From: Candidatus Poribacteria bacterium
GTDB taxonomy: Bacteria > Poribacteria > WGA-4E > WGA-3G
NCBI GenBank assembly: GCA_028818995.1
Contig: JAPPMR010000407.1
Location: forward strand, 1 to 18,325
Direction: 5' to 3'
Length of the DNA stretch: 18,325 nucleotides
Shown here one piece after another: positions 13,892 through 18,325 of the stretch. The notes below the pieces were generated by a model. That model saw only the letters and a list, made by a program, of their open reading frames with translations. It had not been told where the DNA came from and did not search any database. Position numbers and translations under genes: made by a program. Each line of letters begins with the position of its first letter. Position 1 is the first letter of the stretch.

Positions 13892-14863
13892 TTAGAATAA
13901 CGGTAGTCCTTGTGCTTCCACATACACTGAATAGAGAGATTGGCTACCAGTCATAAAGAGTCTATTCCGTTTCACCCCGCCGAAGCAAAGGTTTGCACAA
14001 ATTTCTGGGAGGTGGATCTTCCCGATTAGCGTGCCATCTGGTGCAAAAACATGGACACCGTCGTATCCATCACCAATCCAACCTGCACTTGCCCATAGGT
14101 TACCATCAATATCACAGCGGATACCGTCAGCGATCCCCGGTGCCATATCACAAAAAACTTGTTTGTTGTCTAAATGTTCACCGTTTACGACATCAAAAAC
14201 AGAGATATGTCTTGGCGTTCCTTCTTTGTGGGTTACCCCTGTGTCTACAACATACAGTTTTTCATAATCAGGTGAAAAGCAGATACCGTTCGGTTTTTCG
14301 AGTTCATCTGTTACAACAGTGGCGTTGCCTGTATCTGGATCAAGACGATATACAGATGTAGGCAATTCAAATTCTGCAATATGCCCTTCATAGTTGAGCA
14401 TAATACCGTATCCTGGATCGGTAAACCAGATAGACCCGTCAGGGTGAACAGCCACGTCGTTTGGCGCGTTGAGTCGTTTTCCCTCAAACTTGTCCATTAG
14501 TACCGTAACTGTTCCATCATATTCAGTTCGTGTTACACGACGCGCACCGTGCTCACAACTGATCAGTCTACCCTGTCTATCTCTGGTATGTCCGTTACTA
14601 TAGTTAGATGGTTTTCGGTATACACTTACCTTGCTCGTTGCTTCTTCCCATTTGAGAATGCGGTTGTTTGGAATATCACTCCAGAGGAGGTATCCACCAT
14701 CTCCAAACCAGACGGGTCCCTCAGACCAGCGCGCGCCCGTCCATAATCTTTCAACAACGGAATTGCCAATTTTGTATTTCGCAAAACGAGAGTCAATCAC
14801 TTCAATTGCAGGGTCAGGGTATCGTGTTATTGTTCCGTCCCACTTTCTCTCAGATTCATTCAT
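13892..14863 (-). CDS. SMP-30/gluconolactonase/LRE-like beta-propeller hydrolase
   Basis: Metal-dependent lactonase/esterase family (SMP-30, gluconolactonase), six-bladed propeller, probably opening a sugar lactone. The 323 residues carry the family's metal-site segments: WSEGPVWFGDGGYLLWSDI (46-64, E48), LNAPNDVAVHPDGSIWFTDP (131-150, N135), KPNGICFSPD (about 190-199, N192) and GIADGIRCDIDGNLWAS (243-259, D246). This matches the Glu/Asn/Asn/Asp ligand set known from SMP-30. No signal peptide is seen, so it is cytosolic. The start has an excellent ribosome binding site and an extended -10 promoter upstream. It is convergent with PurS, 22 bases apart. The exact substrate is unknown. Confidence 0.9.
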   Translation of the reverse strand: MNESERKWDGTITRYPDPAIEVIDSRFAKYKIGNSVVERLWTGARWSEGPVWFGDGGYLLWSDIPNNRILKWEEATSKVSVYRKPSNYSNGHTRDRQGRLISCEHGARRVTRTEYDGTVTVLMDKFEGKRLNAPNDVAVHPDGSIWFTDPGYGIMLNYEGHIAEFELPTSVYRLDPDTGNATVVTDELEKPNGICFSPDYEKLYVVDTGVTHKEGTPRHISVFDVVNGEHLDNKQVFCDMAPGIADGIRCDIDGNLWASAGWIGDGYDGVHVFAPDGTLIGKIHLPEICANLCFGGVKRNRLFMTGSQSLYSVYVEAQGLPLF

Positions 14864-14870
14864 ATTGTTT

Positions 14871-14877
14871 CCTCCTT
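14871..14877 (-). promoter_or_regulatory. Strong ribosome binding site of the SMP-30-like gene
   Basis: On the minus strand AAGGAGG lies 7 bases before the ATG (14863-14861) and fixes the start. Confidence 0.75.
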
Positions 14878-14898
14878 AAATCCATTGAATTCGGTGAT

Positions 14899-14907
14899 AG
14901 TATAGCA
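14899..14907 (-). promoter_or_regulatory. Extended -10 promoter element of the SMP-30-like gene
   Basis: Minus-strand TGCTATACT is a good extended -10 box (TGn plus TATACT) about 36 bases before the ATG; no convincing -35 hexamer is visible. The rest of the gap up to 15094 contains nothing I recognise. Confidence 0.5.
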
Positions 14908-15094
14908 CAAATAATGAATTGGAGGTATAAATATTCGCGTAGGTTCAAAAACAAAAAAGCCTCTATAGATTGCGCGACTACGAACCCGTCAAACACCACA
15001 CATATACTTGGCGTTGAATCACGGGACTAAAGAGCGATACTTTAGAGCTACGTTTTCATAAATTGATGTCTATGATTTGTGCATATAGATATAT

Positions 15095-15700
15095 TCAAGC
15101 TTTTTGCTCCACCATGCTTGAGAGGATGCCGAGGATTTTGTCGCATTGTGCAATTGAGTAGATTGCCATATCAAGCTGCAATCGGTTTTCTTCCAATTTG
15201 AGAAATTTCCATTCTGTTCCTGTTGTGGCAGCTCCATAAACGCAAGGGATGTCATTCTCTTTTTCAGCATTAAAACGTTGGGCAGCGATCATCTCAGCGA
15301 CACATTGACCGAGACCGGGTGCGGTGTCTTCTTTCTTCGCTTCAACAAGAACGATGATAGGTGCTTCTAAAAAAGATTGCATCGGGGACAAACTTACTAA
15401 AAAATCACACATACCGGTTAGACCGCGTTCTGCGTCAACATTGAAGTCAATACCTGAAAATAGACTGATTCGCCTTTCAAATTGTTCCCAAAGTTCAAAT
15501 AGTACATCAGCGACAATCAGTTCCGATCGTGCTTTCTCTGTGTTAATGGTAGTTGCTAACGGCACCTTTTTCATCAATATTGTTGCAAGGAGTTCACTTG
15601 GAGCCACCGGTTCCATTTCTGCAAAGATACCTACACGTTCACTAAATTCAAGTTGAAATTCTTTCCGCACTGTTTCTAATGTAAAATTGCTATAAGCCAT
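15095..15700 (-). CDS. Hypothetical protein with PD-(D/E)XK nuclease-like motif
   Basis: A 201-residue cytosolic protein of unknown function. The spacing E60...D99 (GMCDFLV), E120-A-K122 (IIVLVEAKKED) and Q132 (GLGQCVAEM) matches the active site of the PD-(D/E)XK superfamily, as in the N-terminal nuclease part of type I restriction R subunits. The predicted strand PIIVLVEAKK followed by a helix with Gln agrees. No helicase or specificity domain is present, so this is a stand-alone domain; similar small proteins are common in cyanobacteria and other large genomes, often without a known role. The start is supported by AAGGGAGG, 9 bases before the ATG, and a promoter upstream. Confidence 0.75.
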   Translation of the reverse strand: MAYSNFTLETVRKEFQLEFSERVGIFAEMEPVAPSELLATILMKKVPLATTINTEKARSELIVADVLFELWEQFERRISLFSGIDFNVDAERGLTGMCDFLVSLSPMQSFLEAPIIVLVEAKKEDTAPGLGQCVAEMIAAQRFNAEKENDIPCVYGAATTGTEWKFLKLEENRLQLDMAIYSIAQCDKILGILSSMVEQKA

Positions 15701-15727
15701 GTGGTAAAACCTCCCTTCTGAAGAAAA

Positions 15728-15757
15728 ATTATAACAAATTACACCTCATGTATTCAA
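15728..15757 (-). promoter_or_regulatory. Sigma70-type promoter of the PD-(D/E)XK-like gene
   Basis: On the minus strand TTGAAT (15752-15757), an 18-base spacer and TATAAT (15728-15733). It lies in the 59-base gap after the WD40-protease stop, so the small gene is probably transcribed on its own as well. Confidence 0.65.
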
Positions 15758-15759
15758 CG

Positions 15760-17460
15760 TTATCTCCGTATCCGTGAGTGTTTCACCTTTGATTCAGATA
15801 ACAATTTACTGATGTGCCTTGCAGGAATAGCTGCAGCATTCATGAGTTGATCACTCCGTGCCACAATTCCGAGTAAGATGCCTTGTTTGTTAAGCACTGG
15901 TCCGCCACTGTTGCCACCGAACACATCGGATTGGATATGCAGGAAATCTCCGTGGTTGTTCAGAAATTCACCGAGTGTCCAACGCCACAACTCCTGTTTC
16001 ACAGGGTTGCCGAGTATGTAAACCAATTCGCCTGCTTTTGTTGCGGGTGGTGTGAGTTTCCAGTCAATTTCGCGGGCGGTTTCGGGTAAACCGTCAAGTC
16101 TGATGATGGCTAAATCTGTTTTCTCATTTCTTGCGATGACATGTCCTTTGGTGTAATAGCCGAGTCGTTTTAGCACGCCGCCGTTTGTTAAGTAGAAATT
16201 CCGATCTTTGATGAGTTCGCCTTTTTCGTCTGATGCGGGAAAATATACGTCTATTGTGTTCTGTTTGCCTGTGACGTGTGCGTTGGTGACAGCGAGTTTG
16301 GATTTTTTATCAAGTAGTACACCGCTGCCTTCGCTTATGCCTGGGTTGACTATCCACATGACTGCGCGGATGGCGTTGGTGTAGATTTGGTTTGCGGTGG
16401 GTTTTGGTGGTTTAGGAAGATCTAAATATTTAGAAAGGTTTATCGCTCCCGTGTTTATCGACTGTTCGGAGGAGACTCGCCATAGGCGAATTGTGTTATC
16501 CATACTGCCACTTGCGAGTGTCTTACCATCAGGACTGAAGGCAACAGTTCTTACATCAGACGTATGTCCGGTGAGTGTAATTTTCTGTTTACTGGTTTGT
16601 ACATCCCAGAGGCGCACAGTGAAATCTCCACTACCACTTGCGAGTGTCTTACCATCAGGACTGAAAACTATACTTTGAACCGAACCTGTGTGCCCCTCAA
16701 GAGTGGTTTTGTGTTTACCTGTTGCTACATCCCAGAAACGCACTGTATTATCGCCGAATCCACCACCACTCGCGAGAATCAGACCGTCTGGGATGAAACT
16801 TACACTGGTTACTTCAGCACTGTGCCCTTTCAGGGTTTTCAGAAGTTTCCCTGTGGACACATTCCATAAACGGACTGTGTCATCCCAACCACCACTTGCG
16901 AGTGTCTTACCATCAGGACTAAAACTTACGCTTTCAATACTTTTTACATGTCCATTAAGGGATTTCTTGAATACTCCAGTGGCAGCATCCCAAAGCCAGA
17001 TGGTATTGTCGGCAGTAGGCCAAGGACCACCGCTTGCACTTGCTAACGTTCTACTATCAGGACTGAAACCGACACTATAGACAACATCTGTATGTCCTTT
17101 TAGTATCTTTTTTTGTATGCCGGACTGTAGATCCCAAAGCCGGACGGTTTGATCGTGGCTAGCACTTACGAGTGTTCTACCGTCAGGACTGAAACCGACA
17201 CTCCATACAGTCCAGGTGTGTCCTGTTAGAATTTTTATGGGCATGCCGGATTGTGATTCCCAAAGTCTGATAGTGTTGTCTGCACTCCCACTTGCAAGCA
17301 TTCTGCCATCAGGACTAAAACTGACACTATAGACATGGTAGGTATGCCCTGTGAGAGTTTTATAGTGAACGTAATCTTGCGCGAAACCTTCTATAGAGAA
17401 TAGGATTGCAACAAGCAGTAGCACTAGAACAAAAAAAGAGATTTGTTTCATTGACTTCAT
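15760..17460 (-). CDS. Secreted WD40 beta-propeller fused to trypsin-like serine protease
   Basis: The 566-residue product begins with a signal peptide (about 1-28, MKSMKQISFFVLVLLLVAIL then SIEGFAQ), so it acts in the periplasm or outside. Seven WD40 repeats follow (about 34-331), each with GH, an S-x-x-FSPDG turn and a final W (L-W-D, L-W-N, F-W-D or similar): enough for one closed seven-blade propeller. Blades 3 and 5 carry short insertions (GGPWPTA, GGFG). A proline-containing linker (about 340-355) leads to a trypsin-like domain (about 362-555) with an intact triad: H395 in VTNAHV, D449 in KTDLAIIRL and S518 in GGNSGGPVL. Its closest look is to HtrA-like/S1 proteases without a PDZ domain. 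It starts inside the stop of the upstream gene (ATGA). An alternative start is M4 (17451). Confidence 0.9.
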   Translation of the reverse strand: MKSMKQISFFVLVLLLVAILFSIEGFAQDYVHYKTLTGHTYHVYSVSFSPDGRMLASGSADNTIRLWESQSGMPIKILTGHTWTVWSVGFSPDGRTLVSASHDQTVRLWDLQSGIQKKILKGHTDVVYSVGFSPDSRTLASASGGPWPTADNTIWLWDAATGVFKKSLNGHVKSIESVSFSPDGKTLASGGWDDTVRLWNVSTGKLLKTLKGHSAEVTSVSFIPDGLILASGGGFGDNTVRFWDVATGKHKTTLEGHTGSVQSIVFSPDGKTLASGSGDFTVRLWDVQTSKQKITLTGHTSDVRTVAFSPDGKTLASGSMDNTIRLWRVSSEQSINTGAINLSKYLDLPKPPKPTANQIYTNAIRAVMWIVNPGISEGSGVLLDKKSKLAVTNAHVTGKQNTIDVYFPASDEKGELIKDRNFYLTNGGVLKRLGYYTKGHVIARNEKTDLAIIRLDGLPETAREIDWKLTPPATKAGELVYILGNPVKQELWRWTLGEFLNNHGDFLHIQSDVFGGNSGGPVLNKQGILLGIVARSDQLMNAAAIPARHISKLLSESKVKHSRIRR

Positions 17461-18281
17461 TGTAAAAGATTCTTAAAATCCTCCTCAATTTTTTCAAGAT
17501 TAGGGTAACGAGAATGCTTAATTTCGAAGTACTCCATATATTCCATTAGAATCCAAAGAATACATGGAAATATTACTATTAGAATAGAATAACTGTGTTT
17601 AGGACCTGGACAGAGGTTCCAATTTACCGTAAATTGATCATCAGTGATTTCTTTTATAGCATCAAGCGTTGCACCGATATTAACATGAGATAAGTTTGAA
17701 AGATTTTTATAAAATTGATGGAATTTATTGAAATTATCTATATTAAGCTTTTTTACCTTTTCGCTAAGGTCAATTCCTGCCCAATTGTACGGTCGATAAC
17801 GGGATGTTGCATCTGCTTTTTTTGTGCCAGAATCAACCTCTTGCTTATGCTTATCGTTATACTTCTTTTTTAATTGTTCGTATTTCTGTGCCCGTTCGTT
17901 TTGCACCTCTTGAGACACTTCTTCTCCCAATTGAAGTATTCTTTGCATTTCATGGTAGAAATATTCGGCACCGTGATCGACAAATCTTGAAAAATGTATT
18001 TCCTTAAGTGTCTCGTCTTGATTAATGTACTTTATGTCAAGCAGAATTTCGTATATTGATCGGGCTGCTCCAATAGCCCCATGACCCCACCCGTGATAAC
18101 AACTGTAATAAGCACCGTAGCCAAACTTTAAAGTTTCACTAAGTTGTACGCGGAGAAAAATCTGATATCGGACTTCCTTTAACCCAACACGATCCTGCAA
18201 AACCGCCGCTTTAACAATGGCCGTTGTTTGGTCCAATAGTTTTTTCGTCAAATTAAGTAATTCAGGCACTTTTTCGTCCAT
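17457..18281 (-). CDS. DUF5677-like protein of unknown function
   Basis: A 274-residue mostly helical protein. The segment GAIGAARSIYEILLDIKYIN (about 67-86) and the later KNLSNLSHVNIGATLD (about 192-207) resemble the conserved RS-x-x-E and S-x-x-H parts of the DUF5677 family; this is recognition by eye and uncertain. A charged coiled-coil stretch (about 115-150, QNERAQKYEQLKKKYNDKHK) lies between. Near the C-terminus SYSILIVIFPCILWILMEYM (about 230-249) could be a membrane or buried helix. Its TGA overlaps the ATG of the WD40-protease gene, so the two are translationally coupled. No strong ribosome binding site precedes the ATG at 18281, and the promoter is probably outside the window. Confidence 0.65.
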   Translation of the reverse strand: MDEKVPELLNLTKKLLDQTTAIVKAAVLQDRVGLKEVRYQIFLRVQLSETLKFGYGAYYSCYHGWGHGAIGAARSIYEILLDIKYINQDETLKEIHFSRFVDHGAEYFYHEMQRILQLGEEVSQEVQNERAQKYEQLKKKYNDKHKQEVDSGTKKADATSRYRPYNWAGIDLSEKVKKLNIDNFNKFHQFYKNLSNLSHVNIGATLDAIKEITDDQFTVNWNLCPGPKHSYSILIVIFPCILWILMEYMEYFEIKHSRYPNLEKIEEDFKNLLQ

Positions 18282-18325
18282 ATTAAATCTTATTCAATGA
18301 TTACCTTGCCCTAATACGTTCAACA

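Noticed and set aside
13993..14361. A 122-codon ORF opposite the SMP-30-like gene
   Set aside because: Shadow frame; the minus-strand protein has clear family motifs and a strong ribosome binding site.
14938..15060. Possible tRNA or small RNA in the gap before the SMP-30-like gene
   Set aside because: No cloverleaf, T-loop consensus or stable stem could be built by eye.
16397..17080. Several antisense ORFs of 90-130 codons opposite the WD40-protease gene
   Set aside because: They echo the repeated WD40 codons on the other strand and have no independent signals.
17457..18281. HEPN ribonuclease identity for the helical 274-residue protein
   Set aside because: No R-x4-6-H motif at a fitting position; the only similar string (RFVDH) has the wrong spacing.

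Overview
The window is an AT-rich, densely coded stretch of a diderm (outer-membrane-bearing) bacterium. The evidence is a complete BamA, a Skp/OmpH-type chaperone and an LpxD lipid A acyltransferase in a row, preceded by the last 24 codons of what reads as a LolD/MacB-type ABC ATPase. The gene mix (PIG-L deacetylase, SMP-30/gluconolactonase, secreted WD40-protease fusion, small membrane cytochrome) and the many palindromic intergenic repeats remind me of Candidatus Poribacteria. That placement is inference from general appearance, not shown by a marker gene.

Left part, + strand (1-5795): ABC ATPase C-terminus, ilvE-type aminotransferase, bamA (starting inside the ilvE ORF), ompH/skp and lpxD. 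This is an outer-membrane assembly and lipid A module with an amino-acid gene attached.

Middle, + strand (5840-11772): a translationally coupled pair (Schlafen AlbA_2 protein plus an unrecognised 235-residue protein), a SpoU-family RNA methyltransferase with an unusual N-terminal extension, then grpE, dnaJ and prmA. A good sigma70-type promoter overlaps the methyltransferase stop codon just before grpE. dnaK is not between grpE and dnaJ; a repeat element sits there instead.

Right part, mostly - strand (11752-18281): a small membrane-anchored protein with two CXXCH haem motifs, a PIG-L deacetylase, a + strand tandem-duplicated PurS, an SMP-30-like hydrolase, a small PD-(D/E)XK-like protein, a secreted seven-blade WD40 plus trypsin-like protease with an intact catalytic triad, and a DUF5677-like protein whose stop overlaps the protease start (ATGA).

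Two families of non-coding palindromic elements fill many intergenic gaps. Family A (five copies at 4551, 7207, 9574, 12251 and 13284) is about 137 bp. It has outer TATAGTG...CACTATA ends and two inner TGTAGGAG arms, and looks like a MITE. Family B (copies at 3709 and 12161) is built from GTAGGTCGGGT arms around a variable centre. They are the most distinctive structure of the window. No tRNA, rRNA, CRISPR array, transposase or integrase was seen.
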